64,000 nucleotides of DNA from Atopobium sp. oral taxon 199 str. F0494 (GTDB lineage: Bacteria > Actinomycetota > Coriobacteriia > Coriobacteriales > Atopobiaceae). Position numbers and translations under genes: made by a program. The stretch lies in NCBI RefSeq assembly GCF_000411555.1, contig NZ_KE150487.1, positions 217,557-281,556 of the forward strand, given 5' to 3'. The notes under the pieces were generated by a model. It was not told where the DNA came from. It ran no database searches and was given only the letters and a program-made list of their open reading frames with translations. Within the stretch, counting starts at the first letter, position 1; every line of letters starts with the position of its first letter. Positions 53,805 to 62,819 of this stretch are shown here, one piece after another.

Positions 53805-54842
53805 TTAGGCGCCTATAATCCTTATGACGCTCGGCAGCAACCACAAGGCCGCTATAACAAGGTAAGGCCAGAAATGAGCCTTGGTGATGGCCGCAAACTC
53901 CCTGATAAATGCTGTAGGCCAATACCATCCTCTGGTATGTGAGCCAACACCGTCCGCCCGAATACCTAAATTGTGCGCGTACTCGGCACAGCGGAACACG
54001 TGAAAATCGCTGGTCACCATTGCTACGCTGCATTCCTGATACTGCGCATCAGCGTTTATGAGCGCTTGTGAATACTTGAGATTTTCCAGCGTTGTCCTTG
54101 AACGATCTTCCATAAGGATGGCCTCTTGGGGAACACCATGTTCCACCAGATAGTCATACATAGCCTGAGCTTCTGAAACCACTTCATCGTCACCCTGACC
54201 TCCCGAAGCGACAAACTTGCCACAGCAACCCTGTCGATTCCAGAGCTCCAAAGCGCGGTCAATACGGCCGGCTAAAAGTGGCGTGGGCTTCTCGCCATCA
54301 AGGCCTGCGCCGTGGATGATGATGTAGTCATATCGGCGGTTCTTGGGCAAAATTCGATACAGCCATGAATATATGAGCAAGGCGACAAAGGTGAAGGAGA
54401 ACCACAGGCCCTCAAAGAAGAAGAGTGCCGTGACGCCGAGAAGGAACTCATCTTGACTCGCATACATAGGCACGCAGTACATAAGGAGGATGAACAGGGC
54501 CAAGCCCATCGGTAAAAGCGAGGTCAGCGAAAGACCTTCTCTGCGTATCACGATAATGCCGTTTATAACCAAAAACGTGCAGGTCACAATCGGGAAAAGC
54601 GCAAAGAGAGCAGCAATGACATACACAGTCCACATCTGACTAAAACGCAAAATCAGAAGTAATACAAGCCACAGTATGGTCGCCAGCAGATAGATGGCGT
54701 TGCGGAACTGCCGCGGTTCTCTGAGAAACGAGCGTGTGAACAGAATGCCTAAAATGACTGCCGGCGAGAAAAACAGCGCATACACCACCAGCATCTGCCA
54801 ATCCAGATTGGCTCCCATGTCTTTTATCAAAGCTTCAAGCAT
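53805..54842 (-). CDS. YdcF/SanA (DUF218) family membrane protein
   Basis: The 345 residues comprise five to six N-terminal hydrophobic helices (about 15-165), then a DUF218 domain: YDYIIIHGAGLDGEKPTPLLAGRID, FVASGGQGDDEVVSEAQAMYDYL, GVPQEAILMEDRSRTTLENLKYS, SVAMVTSDFHVFRCAEYAHNLG. A last helix WPYLVIAALWLLPSVIRII ends it. The charged residues of the family's putative active site (Gly-Gly-x-Gly, Glu, Arg, and Asp-His in TSDFH) are present. Relatives (ElyC, SanA) act in envelope polymer metabolism or vancomycin tolerance, but the reaction is unknown. The ribosome site is poor. It is a single gene. Confidence 0.9.
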   Translation of the reverse strand: MLEALIKDMGANLDWQMLVVYALFFSPAVILGILFTRSFLREPRQFRNAIYLLATILWLVLLLILRFSQMWTVYVIAALFALFPIVTCTFLVINGIIVIRREGLSLTSLLPMGLALFILLMYCVPMYASQDEFLLGVTALFFFEGLWFSFTFVALLIYSWLYRILPKNRRYDYIIIHGAGLDGEKPTPLLAGRIDRALELWNRQGCCGKFVASGGQGDDEVVSEAQAMYDYLVEHGVPQEAILMEDRSRTTLENLKYSQALINADAQYQECSVAMVTSDFHVFRCAEYAHNLGIRADGVGSHTRGWYWPTAFIREFAAITKAHFWPYLVIAALWLLPSVIRIIGA

Positions 54843-55142
54843 TTTGATGCGTTCCGTCCAGATACGTTTCGTTCAGATACCTTTTGTTTGCATGCTCACG
54901 CGAACAGCCACTAACGGTAAACCGTCTACCTTTCGCCGTTACGTCATACCTGAAGATTATCTCATATATGAAAATAGAACGTATTCTAGGGGTCTTGGTC
55001 AGCCTGTATCGCGCGAGTACAACACACTCGCCGAACCTCCACTAAGACCGCAAAGGAGCGATTCTCGCGAGAAGACGCCTCGCGTAGAAAACGTCCGCTG
55101 TCAGCGCTTTGCGCCAGCAAAGCCACGTTTTTAGGAGGGTTT
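54843..55142. other. 300-bp gap upstream of the alcohol dehydrogenase gene
   Basis: No gene is visible. It contains a small dyad ttctcgcgagaa (55062-55073) that merges with a GCGAGAAG copy (55067-55074), AT-rich promoter-like sequence near 54955-54990 (catatatgaaaat), and the strong AGGAGG ribosome site of the next gene. Confidence 0.45.
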
Positions 55143-56201
55143 ATGAAAGGTTATGCAATGCTCAAGATCGGCGAGTCCGGTTGGATTGAGAAGGATACGC
55201 CCGCGTGCGGTCCGCTTGATGCCATCTGTAAGCCGCTCGCGGTAGCAATCTGCACGTCTGATGTCCACACGCTTTGGGAAGGCGCCATCGGCGACCGCCA
55301 CAATATGATTCTTGGCCACGAATGCTCCGCCGAAGTCGTTGAGGTTGGCGAGCTCGTCAAGGACTTTAAGCCGGGTGACCGCGTTCTTGTCCCCGCCATT
55401 ACCCCCGACTGGAATTCCCTTGAGGCGCAGGCTGGCTATTCCATGCACTCCGGCGGCATGCTTGCCGGCTGGAAATTCTCTAACTTCAAAGACGGCGTCT
55501 TCTCCGAGTACTTCCATGTCAACGACGCTGACGGCAATTTAGCTCACATGCCCGAAGGCATGGATCCCGCGGACGCCTGCATTCTTTCCGACATGGTCCC
55601 CACCGGATTCCATGCCGTTGAGCTGGCCGGTGTTGAGTTTGGCGACACGGTACTTGTCATCGGCATCGGACCTGTCGGCCTCATGAGCGTCGCCGGCGCG
55701 GCTCTGCACGGAGCTTCACGCATCATCGCCGTGGGCACCCGCCCTGTTTGCGTTGAGGCGGCCAAGGGTTACGGAGCCACCGATTTCATTTCCTACAAGG
55801 ACGGCCCCATTGACGAGCAGGTCATGAAACTTACCGATGGTAAGGGCGTCGACCGCATTTGCATCGCCGGCGGCACTGTCGAGACTTTTGATCCCGCCGT
55901 CAAGTGCCTCAAGCCCGGCGGCAGAATCGGCAACGTCAACTACCTGGGCTCCGGCGATTACATCAACATCCCGCGCGTTGAGTGGGGCGTTGGCATGGGC
56001 CACAAGGACATCCGCGGCGGTCTCATGCCCGGCGGCCGTCTGCGCATGGAGAAGCTCTCCAGCCTGGTCACCTCCGGCCGTCTTGACCTCCACCCCGAGG
56101 TCACGCACCTCTACCACGGCTGGGAGCACCTTGAGGAAGCACTGTTCTGCATGCGCGACAAGCCGCGTGACCTCATCAAACCGGTCGTTGTTATCGACTA
56201 G
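55143..56201 (+). CDS. NADP-dependent secondary alcohol dehydrogenase (zinc type)
   Basis: A 352-residue medium-chain dehydrogenase close to Thermoanaerobacter brockii ADH (TbADH). The catalytic zinc ligands keep that enzyme's numbering: Cys37 in AICTSD, His59-Glu60 in LGHEC, and Asp150 in LSDMV. The Rossmann motif is VLVIGIGPVGLM near 170-181. Gly198-Thr199-Arg200 and Tyr218 correspond to the TbADH residues that bind the NADP 2'-phosphate, so NADP specificity is likely. The structural zinc cysteines of horse-type ADHs are missing, as in TbADH. It would interconvert secondary alcohols (isopropanol, 2-butanol) and ketones. AGGAGG precedes the ATG. An intrinsic terminator built of the GCGAGAAG pair follows. 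Confidence 0.93.
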   Translation: MKGYAMLKIGESGWIEKDTPACGPLDAICKPLAVAICTSDVHTLWEGAIGDRHNMILGHECSAEVVEVGELVKDFKPGDRVLVPAITPDWNSLEAQAGYSMHSGGMLAGWKFSNFKDGVFSEYFHVNDADGNLAHMPEGMDPADACILSDMVPTGFHAVELAGVEFGDTVLVIGIGPVGLMSVAGAALHGASRIIAVGTRPVCVEAAKGYGATDFISYKDGPIDEQVMKLTDGKGVDRICIAGGTVETFDPAVKCLKPGGRIGNVNYLGSGDYINIPRVEWGVGMGHKDIRGGLMPGGRLRMEKLSSLVTSGRLDLHPEVTHLYHGWEHLEEALFCMRDKPRDLIKPVVVID

Positions 56202-56276
56202 CCGACCGACTCGGCGTTTGTCCTGGAGCCGTCCGACGTAAGTCTTTCGGTTCCTGAAGCGTTTCGGTTCACGTTT

Positions 56277-56312
56277 AAGCTGGCGAGAAGCGCGATCTTC
56301 TCGCCAGCTTTT
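56277..56312 (+). terminator. Terminator whose stem is an inverted GCGAGAAG pair
   Basis: aagctggcgagaag (56277-56290) and cttctcgccagctt (56297-56310) form a perfect 14-bp stem with loop cgcgat, followed by TTTCATTT. It terminates the dehydrogenase transcript 75 bp past its stop. Confidence 0.9.
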
Positions 56313-56325
56313 CATTTGGAGCGGC

Positions 56326-57420
56326 ATGAAGATTCTTGTAATTTCCGGATTTCTCGGAGCCGGCAAAACCACATTCATCCAGGAGCTCGTACGGCGCACC
56401 GGGCGCGACTTCGCCATTTATGAAAACGAATACGGCGAAGCGGACATCGATGCGCGGCGTTTACGCGAAGATTCCGACCTGCGCGTATGGGAGTCTGTTG
56501 AAAACTGCATCTGTTGCTCGGGCAAGCAAGATTTTGCCGCAAGTATCCTGACAATCTCAAACTCCCTTGACCCCGAGTTCCTGATTGTCGAACCTACGGG
56601 CGTAGCCAAGCTGCAAAGCATTCTCGACAATATCGGCCAAGTAACATGGGAGCGCATTTCGTTGCTTGCACCGGTAACCATTATCGACGCTCAATCGTGG
56701 CAGCAGCAGCGCCGGGCCTTTCCCGAGATCTTTGATGACCAGCTATCCGCAGCGAGAAGTATCGTCGTGTCCAAACTTTCATCCGACACTGAAGCTGATG
56801 TCGCGCCGATCGTCTCTTTGGCGACAAAGCTCAATCCTGCGGCGGAGCTGATTGCCCGAGCCTCTTATGCCGATATCTCCGACGAATGGTGGGAAAGTCT
56901 GCTGCACCGCCCCTTTGCCGACACCGAAACCGAGTCCGCAGACGAGCGCGCTCCCGAAAGCGAGCGGCGCAATCACAGCAACCTCGGCGCTCCTGACAGC
57001 CACAGCAACCACCACGATCACGAAGAGATCGACCTTGAAACCCTATCTTTACAGCATGCGGAACTGCCATCCCCCGCGCATCTGATCTGGCTTTTGGACG
57101 CAGCTTCCGCGGGCGTCTTTGGCAAGCTCGCACGCGCGAAGGGTTCGCTGCCTTGCGGAAACCAGTGGGTAAAATTCGACATGGTCGAGCATGCCTGGGC
57201 CATTACTGGTGATGAGCCGCAAGAAGATTCTCGCTGCGTTTTTATTGGCCAAGATTTGCTGCAGTCGGGACTTCGAGAAGTATTTGTCCCGGCTCTTTGG
57301 CATGACGATGCGGAAATCAAGCATGAACACGCCCATCACCACGGGCATGAGCATTCCGGCAGCCAAGAGCATCACGATGCCCAGAAGCTCCATAACCAGC
57401 CCGCGCAACGGCAGCGGTAA
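56326..57420 (+). CDS. CobW/COG0523-family GTPase, metal chaperone
   Basis: A 364-residue G3E GTPase. The P-loop is VISGFLGAGKTTFIQEL and the metal-binding CxCC sits in ENCICCSGKQD near residue 62-65. The Walker B/Glu region is FLIVEPTGVAKLQ, and the base-recognition part is VVSKLSSDTE. Residues 205-235 and the last 35 residues are histidine-rich (SHSNHHDHEE, HEHAHHHGHEH), as in zinc- or nickel-handling members. COG0523 proteins load metals into client enzymes. The zinc-dependent dehydrogenase just upstream is a possible client, but a terminator separates them. GGAG lies 4 bases before the ATG. Confidence 0.9.
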   Translation: MKILVISGFLGAGKTTFIQELVRRTGRDFAIYENEYGEADIDARRLREDSDLRVWESVENCICCSGKQDFAASILTISNSLDPEFLIVEPTGVAKLQSILDNIGQVTWERISLLAPVTIIDAQSWQQQRRAFPEIFDDQLSAARSIVVSKLSSDTEADVAPIVSLATKLNPAAELIARASYADISDEWWESLLHRPFADTETESADERAPESERRNHSNLGAPDSHSNHHDHEEIDLETLSLQHAELPSPAHLIWLLDAASAGVFGKLARAKGSLPCGNQWVKFDMVEHAWAITGDEPQEDSRCVFIGQDLLQSGLREVFVPALWHDDAEIKHEHAHHHGHEHSGSQEHHDAQKLHNQPAQRQR

Positions 57421-57549
57421 GAATCTCACCTTTGGTTTTCGCAAGCAACCGGTACGCGCCAACGAGCAACCACACCAACGCGCTAATAAGCCGGCGCATC
57501 AGCGCATCAACACATCAACACATCAACAAATCAACGCGCTAGTTTTAAG

Positions 57550-58089
57550 CTATCCCAAAATCTCATCTGCATCGATATAGCGACCAGGCTTTCGTGGAGC
57601 CGCTTTTGGTTCAGGACCATCAGGCCAACCGATAGCGCAGTGGCCAATGCCCGTCCAACTGCCCTTCACACCCAGCTCAATAAGGAACTGTTTGAACTCT
57701 TCCGTCTCAAACTCCTGACGGGCGCGGTGAATCCAAATCGAACCCAGGCCTAAGTCATGCGCCGCCTGCATCAAATTACCCATGGTAAGCGAACCGTCGT
57801 ATATGCCATTGTGATTGTCGGCTGGTACAAGCACCACAAGCAAAACCGGAGCGCCGTAAAATGGGTCAAAGCCCTCGGGACGCCCCATGATCGCCGCGTT
57901 TGCGCGCACGAACTTCTCGCGAAGCTGAGGGCTAGAAACCTTAATCACAAGAGGGCACTGCGAGCCTACAGCGCTGGCAGCATATTCGCCGGCTTTGACG
58001 ACTTTGGCGATAAGATCCTCAGGCACCGGTTTGTCCGTAAACTTTCTCCAGCTTCGGCGCGTCAGCAACGATTCATACGCTTCATTCAT
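57550..58089 (-). CDS. Nitroreductase-family FMN protein
   Basis: A 179-residue oxidoreductase of the nitroreductase superfamily. FMN contacts are seen in LLTRRSWRKFTDKPVPEDLI at the start and SAVGSQCPLVIKV in place of the usual PSAxNxQ. MGNLMQAAHDLGLGSIWIH is the conserved helix, and TGIGHCAIGWPDG is near the end. The size and the RRS(W/I)R(K/R)F opening fit the small, single-domain group that reduces nitroaromatics or quinones with NAD(P)H. The physiological substrate is unknown. It is convergent with the CobW gene; the 130-bp gap holds only short catcaaca direct repeats. Confidence 0.9.
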   Translation of the reverse strand: MNEAYESLLTRRSWRKFTDKPVPEDLIAKVVKAGEYAASAVGSQCPLVIKVSSPQLREKFVRANAAIMGRPEGFDPFYGAPVLLVVLVPADNHNGIYDGSLTMGNLMQAAHDLGLGSIWIHRARQEFETEEFKQFLIELGVKGSWTGIGHCAIGWPDGPEPKAAPRKPGRYIDADEILG

Positions 58090-58244
58090 GAGAATCTCCT
58101 TCTCTTACGTGACCGCTTTCAGTGTACGCCAAGTACCTTCTCTATGAAACTAATTCAAATCCAAAACCTGTGTCCAGCGTCAAGTGATATCTTGGACGTA
58201 TCAGTAAACGCACGAGGCTTTCAAACTAACAGCCAAGGCAGGTT

Positions 58245-59222
58245 ATGACAAACGCTCACCGTACTTCTCGCCAACACCGCCTCACCAAGGCTCAGATACG
58301 CACGCTTACAACGCTTGCGTTGACCTTTGTTATAGCTGTCGCGGCGCTCATACAAGAGTGCACGACACGCCCGTATGACGCCGCGGCTCAATCGGATGCT
58401 CCCGCCGCCGTAACCGCCGCGGCGTCCGCTGATCCCACCAAAACTACCATCAGATTCCTTGATATCGGTCAAGGCGACGCTACAATTGTGGAACTTCCTG
58501 ATGGCAAAACTATGGTCATCGATGCGGGACCTCGCAGTTCGGCGAAAACAATTGAATCTCAGCTCAAAGCCGATCACCGGAACCAAATTGACTATCTTAT
58601 CGCCACACACCCTGACGCCGACCATATCGGCGGAATGGCGGAGCTCATCCGTGATACTGACGTCAAGTCCATCTGGGCGCCAAACGCTACAAACAACACC
58701 GAAACCTTCAAAAACTTCCTGAACGCCATCGACAAAAAAGGCCTCACAATCTCGCAGGCCGCCGCCGGCGCTACCATAGTCCAAAGTGACCAGTACTCCA
58801 TCGATATCCTATGGCCTCCCGCGGCCGCGCAGTTTGATGACACTAACGACTATTCGATCATTATTAAACTGACCGTTGGCGAGAAGACCTTCCTCTTTAC
58901 GGGCGACGCTCCAACAGCCCTTATCGATCAGGCCACCGAAGGTCATATCGACGTATTGAAAGTATCGCATCACGGGTCGCACACTGGCACCAACAAAGCG
59001 CTTGTCACTAAGCTCTCCCCCGACTATGCCGTTATATCCTACGCTCTCGACAATGACTACGGACACCCGCATGCCAGTGTACTCAAAGCGCTGAACAGCG
59101 CACATACGCAGGTATACGGAACAGGAGCGAACGGTACGGTTACGGCTGTCACCGATGGCTCAACTATTGCTCTGTACGTTCAGCGCGAGGGCACGCCCGT
59201 TACCCCGCCAAAGTCAAAGTAG
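58245..59222 (+). CDS. ComEC-like MBL-fold hydrolase, membrane-tethered
   Basis: A 325-residue protein with an N-terminal helix (TLTTLALTFVIAVAALIQ) acting as signal anchor, so the domain is outside. The metallo-beta-lactamase fold resembles the C-terminal domain of ComEC/Rec2: IRFLDIGQGDATIVELPDGK, the metal motif ATHPDADHIGGM near 125, LFTGDA, VLKVSHHGSHTGTN and YALDNDYGHPH. ComEC's membrane channel is missing, so this is one of the stand-alone relatives found in many Gram-positives. It could be an extracellular nuclease or phosphodiesterase. AAGGCAGG precedes the ATG. It is followed after 9 bp by a DUF3006 gene, its usual partner. Confidence 0.9.
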   Translation: MTNAHRTSRQHRLTKAQIRTLTTLALTFVIAVAALIQECTTRPYDAAAQSDAPAAVTAAASADPTKTTIRFLDIGQGDATIVELPDGKTMVIDAGPRSSAKTIESQLKADHRNQIDYLIATHPDADHIGGMAELIRDTDVKSIWAPNATNNTETFKNFLNAIDKKGLTISQAAAGATIVQSDQYSIDILWPPAAAQFDDTNDYSIIIKLTVGEKTFLFTGDAPTALIDQATEGHIDVLKVSHHGSHTGTNKALVTKLSPDYAVISYALDNDYGHPHASVLKALNSAHTQVYGTGANGTVTAVTDGSTIALYVQREGTPVTPPKSK

Positions 59223-59231
59223 AGGTGCTCT

Positions 59232-59456
59232 ATGACCGCAATTGTCGACAGAATCGAAGACAACAACATCGCCGTCCTTGAGATTAACGGTGGCGAGAAG
59301 TTCTTGGATGTTCCTCTTTCCGAGCTGCCCGAAGGAACCTCGCAAGGCGATGTTCTTACTCATACGGCAAGCGGATGGCAGCGCGACGCTGCAGCAACAA
59401 ACAAGCGCTCGCTTGAAATCCTCAGTCTTTTCAATAAGCTTTTTAAGAGAGATTAA
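59232..59456 (+). CDS. DUF3006-family small protein
   Basis: A 74-residue protein, MTAIVDRIEDNNIAVLEING, with a small beta-barrel-like pattern (VDRIEDNNIAVLE, FLDVPLSELPEGTSQGDVL) typical of DUF3006. A lysine/arginine-rich helical tail (NKRSLEILSLFNKLFKRD) ends it. DUF3006 genes are commonly the next gene after ComEC-like MBL hydrolases, as here (9-bp gap), suggesting a shared role, still undefined. It contains one copy of GCGAGAAG encoding GGEKF. Confidence 0.88.
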   Translation: MTAIVDRIEDNNIAVLEINGGEKFLDVPLSELPEGTSQGDVLTHTASGWQRDAAATNKRSLEILSLFNKLFKRD

Positions 59457-59573
59457 CGAGAGTCCCTTGACTAAAGACCAGTGTCTCTGAACTAAATCAG
59501 GGTCCCTGAATTACAAATCAGAGCGTCTGAGAGTGTCTAAGGGTTCGAGGGTTAGAGGGTGTCTGAGAATCTC

Positions 59574-59613
59574 TAAAAAAGCGAGGCTGAAAATCTTCGT
59601 TTCCGGCCTCGCT
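59574..59613 (-). terminator. Terminator of the flotillin-like gene
   Basis: agcgaggc (59580-59587) pairs with gcctcgct (59606-59613) and is followed by TTTTTT on the minus strand. The preceding 59460-59573 is low-complexity DNA with degenerate gtctctgaa/gtccctgaa/gtgtctgag words. Confidence 0.75.
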
Positions 59614-59637
59614 CCAAAGCTATTTCTTTGAGTCCTG

Positions 59638-61158
59638 TTACTTCTCGTCAGATTCAGACTGCTTCTTGTCGGAAGCCTCCTGCTCAGAAGAGGGTTTCTG
59701 AGCAGCCTCAGACGTTCCCTCTTTCACGCCCTGGGCAACGGCATCGGAAAGCGTTGGCGCAATGGCCTTTGCCCCTACAAGCGCACCGAAGAGCTGCTTC
59801 AAGTCCAATCCCATAGAATCACCAAGACCGGCGTTGATTTGCGTCACAGACTTGGTAATGTCCTCGGTGAGCTTTGCGGCATTGCCTTCGCCATACATGG
59901 TGATGGAGTCAACGTTGGCAAGCGGCTCAGCAACGGCGCGAGCAACATCAGGTAATGCATTAAAGTACATTTCAAGCACGGCAGCTTGGTTCATCTTAGC
60001 CATTGCTTCAGCCTTCTTCTCAAGACCCTCAGCCTCAGCAGTTAGCTTTGCTGCTGTTGCGGCAGCCTCGGCGTCGCCCTTAGCACGAATACCTTCAGCT
60101 TCAGCAAGCATGGCTTCGCGTGTTGCATTGGCGGCCTGTGTGCGTTCGTACGCCTGAGCCTCAGCCTCTTTCTGACGGCGGAACAAATCAGCTTGGGCGG
60201 CCTGCTCAGCGGCGTAACGTTCAGCGTCCGCCTTCGCGCGAACCTGAGAATCGAGGGTATTCTTGGTGACCTCGACCTCTTTCTGCTTGACGACAGCCTC
60301 CTGCTCCTGCTTTACAATATTTGCCGCCGCGGTCTCACGCTCGATATCCTTCTGCTGGATTTGCTTTTGAATCTCATACGCGGCGTCAGCCTTCGCGTTT
60401 TCTGTATCAGCTTCAACCTTCAGCGCCGCCTTACGCATAGCCAGGTCGGTCTGTTTCTGAGCGATGTCAAGGTCAGCATTGACGCGAGCTTCATTGGACG
60501 CCTTATCAGCGGCGGCCTGAGCCTCAGAGATCTCCTGGTTGGAACGGGCCTGAGCAATCTCAGCGTCCTTGCGGATAGTCGCGACATTCGCAACGCCAAG
60601 GTTATCGATGGTGCCGTCCTTATCGGCAAAGCCTTGAATGTTGAAGGCGACAATCTCAAGACCCATCTCAGCGAGATCCTGGTGAGCGTTGTCCTGCACA
60701 CGCTGTGCAAACGTATCGCGATCGGTAACGATATCCTTAAGCTTCATCTGACCGATAATGGCGCGCAGGTGTCCTTCAAGCGTATCGCGAACCTCATTGG
60801 AGATTTCGTCGATATTTTTGTACAGGAAGTTGCGTGTAGCGGCCTGCAGGAGCTCCGGCGTCTCGGTTGCAATGCGAACCTTAACGGCGGCGTCCGCCTG
60901 CACGTTGATGAAGTCATTTGTAGGCACGTAATCCGATGTCTTGACATCCACCGGAATCATAGCCGCGGTCATCGAGTCAACGCGCTCAATCATTGGCACC
61001 TTAAAGCCGGTTTTGCCGTGAATGATGCGCTGCCCCCACGGGCCTGAGACTACTTTAATCTCTGCGGGAGACGCAGATACAAAGCCGTTTATCAAGACGA
61101 GAAGAACGATAATCACCACGCCCACAATGGGGATGATTGTTCCCAGCGAACTCAACAT
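59638..61158 (-). CDS. Flotillin-like SPFH/band-7 protein
   Basis: A 506-residue membrane scaffold. An N-terminal hydrophobic hairpin (LGTIIPIVGVVIIVLLVLINGF) leads into the SPFH domain (VVSGPWGQRIIHGKTGFKVPMIERV, MTAAMIPVDVKTSDYV, DFINVQADAAVKVRI). A long alanine/glutamate-rich coiled coil (about 200-400, full of EAQAA and KAEAE repeats) then gives the flotillin tail. The C-terminal GLGDSMGLDLKQLFGALVG is the conserved end. Flotillins organise membrane microdomains and modulate fluidity. The genes for NfeD-type partners usually adjacent to flotillins are not seen here. AAAGGATAACT precedes the ATG. Confidence 0.94.
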   Translation of the reverse strand: MLSSLGTIIPIVGVVIIVLLVLINGFVSASPAEIKVVSGPWGQRIIHGKTGFKVPMIERVDSMTAAMIPVDVKTSDYVPTNDFINVQADAAVKVRIATETPELLQAATRNFLYKNIDEISNEVRDTLEGHLRAIIGQMKLKDIVTDRDTFAQRVQDNAHQDLAEMGLEIVAFNIQGFADKDGTIDNLGVANVATIRKDAEIAQARSNQEISEAQAAADKASNEARVNADLDIAQKQTDLAMRKAALKVEADTENAKADAAYEIQKQIQQKDIERETAAANIVKQEQEAVVKQKEVEVTKNTLDSQVRAKADAERYAAEQAAQADLFRRQKEAEAQAYERTQAANATREAMLAEAEGIRAKGDAEAAATAAKLTAEAEGLEKKAEAMAKMNQAAVLEMYFNALPDVARAVAEPLANVDSITMYGEGNAAKLTEDITKSVTQINAGLGDSMGLDLKQLFGALVGAKAIAPTLSDAVAQGVKEGTSEAAQKPSSEQEASDKKQSESDEK

Positions 61159-61240
61159 AGTTATCCTTTCTACCGCTTCTCCAGACGTATCATTCTAGGG
61201 CATATTCCAGCAGGTTGTACATACGCCTCAACAGACTTTT

Positions 61241-62341
61241 CTATCCCTTCCAAACCTTCATAATTGCCGCTACCACGAACTTGCGCACAGCCTCAATAAC
61301 GGCGCAGCAAACGAACACCACAAGAATCATTTTGAAGGAATACAGCACAAAATGCAGTTTTGAATCGGTGAGATGTGTCGCCACGTGAAAAAGATCCCCT
61401 TGCCAAATAAAGCGCCACACGAAATTGTTTTCATGAATCAGATAGACCCCAAACATCAGGCTTGCAAGGTAATTGATTCCTTTACTCCTAAAATCAAATC
61501 GAGAGAAAACGAGGAAAAGTCCAACCGCGGCGAGCGCAATCGGAACTGAGGAAATGTCCATAAACACATGAGCCGATGTGTTTTGATAGCCGGCGCGAGC
61601 AAGAGCCGCCAGAACAGCTGGTCCCGCAAGCAGGATTATCGCTGCAATAAGTATGCAGGCAAGCGGAATTACGGGACTGGAAAACTTGTCCTTAAAGCGA
61701 TTCAGAGAGTAGCCCATCACCACAAAGATAATCGTTGAACTTATGACGCCGCCAATGCTTGCAAATTCCGAAGTGAGGAAAAAGTCAAACGTCGCGGCTC
61801 CAGTATTAAATAGAAAGCTCAGCAATACAACGGCGACAATCTCTTTGAAGCAGAGCGCGTCAAGCCATTTCTTCAGATAAGGCGAGAGCAGCGTGATGTA
61901 GATATAAGTAGAGATAAACCAGTAGGAATTCAAAAATATCGGAAACATTGACTGAGCGACCACCTGCGACATGGGAGTAGTAGTTGCCACAAGGGGATTA
62001 TGGAAGAGGTACGCAAGCGCTAGTATAACCCATGAATAAAACCAGGTCGGACGTGCAATCTTAAAGACTCGTTGCCAATGGAAGTTTTTTCTTTCATACA
62101 GAAAATAGCCGGAAATCAAAAAGAATATGCCTACGCCAATTTGCCCAAGGCTCTCAAGCAGTTCAAGCCAATACTCGTTAAATACCATGTGACCGGCAGA
62201 CGCCCAATTAACTCGGCTGCCAAAGTGACAGGCAATAATCATCAGCATCGCGAGGATGCGCAAGAGTTCCAAACTAGAATTTCTTGTGCCGCTTTTGGCA
62301 ATTGCCCGTTCTTTCGCTCGTTCTTTCGTCTGTTCTTTCAT
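61241..62341 (-). CDS. Acyltransferase family 3 membrane protein
   Basis: A multi-pass O-acyltransferase of about 366 residues from the ATG at 62341 (GGAAGAGCGG upstream); ATGs at 62353 and 62422 are alternatives. After a highly charged start (MKEQTKERAKERAIAK) comes LELLRILAMLMIIACHF, with the catalytic His at the end of helix 1. Helices follow, including IGVGIFFLISGYFLY, SWVILALAYLF, SYWFISTYIYITLLSPYLKKWL and FGVYLIHENNFVW, the last carrying the conserved second histidine. The family transfers acetyl or succinyl groups to cell-wall or exopolysaccharide sugars. No SGNH domain is attached. The charged N-terminus is encoded by short aaagaacga-like repeats. Confidence 0.88.
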   Translation of the reverse strand: MKEQTKERAKERAIAKSGTRNSSLELLRILAMLMIIACHFGSRVNWASAGHMVFNEYWLELLESLGQIGVGIFFLISGYFLYERKNFHWQRVFKIARPTWFYSWVILALAYLFHNPLVATTTPMSQVVAQSMFPIFLNSYWFISTYIYITLLSPYLKKWLDALCFKEIVAVVLLSFLFNTGAATFDFFLTSEFASIGGVISSTIIFVVMGYSLNRFKDKFSSPVIPLACILIAAIILLAGPAVLAALARAGYQNTSAHVFMDISSVPIALAAVGLFLVFSRFDFRSKGINYLASLMFGVYLIHENNFVWRFIWQGDLFHVATHLTDSKLHFVLYSFKMILVVFVCCAVIEAVRKFVVAAIMKVWKG

Positions 62342-62620
62342 CCGCTCTTCCATAAATGCTGCTTCCACCTTCGCAGTTGTCCTTAAACTCTTTGCATTGT
62401 ACCGTGAACTATCGAGAAACACCGCTGATGAGGCTACTTGAATGAGCCTTTTGCTGTTTAAGGTTTTACCATTTTGCGATTCCGAGATTTCACGATATTA
62501 TCGACTTTCTCGTTTGAGCCACCTTACCAAGAAAATAGACGTTATCTATTATAGGGACGATGCCTAATCTTTCATCCTAGATTAGGCGCACACAAATAGA
62601 ATCTCGCTAGGCTCAAAAAA
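62342..62620. other. Gene-free stretch upstream of the acyltransferase gene
   Basis: AT-rich sequence with the acyltransferase promoter presumably near 62440-62520. A short dyad gcctaatctttcatcctagattaggc (62561-62586; arms gcctaatc/gattaggc) is the only structure noted. Confidence 0.4.
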
Positions 62621-62806
62621 TTACCTGTAAAATTCTTCAAAACCTTGTGCATCACCGAGTAAAAAACTAACCGAGAGAGTAAGAGGAGTCTTGTTAACAA
62701 CCTCAAAGACATAGTTTTCTTTCGAAGTTCCTAGTGCCTGACCAGTAGCATAAAGATTCATATATAACTCATTGGTATCAATAAGAGTCTTATTAACCTC
62801 TAGCAA
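62621..62806 (-). pseudogene. C-terminal fragment of an unidentified, possibly secreted protein
   Basis: About 60 codons on the minus strand read ELYMNLYATGQALGTSKENY, FEVVNKTPLTLSVSF and so on, ending EEFYR-stop. The amino-acid pattern (YVFEVVNKT, alternating hydrophobics) looks like the last strands of an immunoglobulin-like domain of a surface or lipoprotein. The only start is a TTG without a ribosome site, and the frame closes upstream, so the N-terminus has been lost if the gene was real. I cannot name the family. Confidence 0.3.
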
Positions 62807-62819
62807 GTAAAAATAATTT

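Noticed and set aside
57500..57535. Direct catcaaca repeats as a CRISPR-like or VNTR array
   Set aside because: Only three or four 9-bp units without spacers, best seen as simple sequence in a convergent gap.
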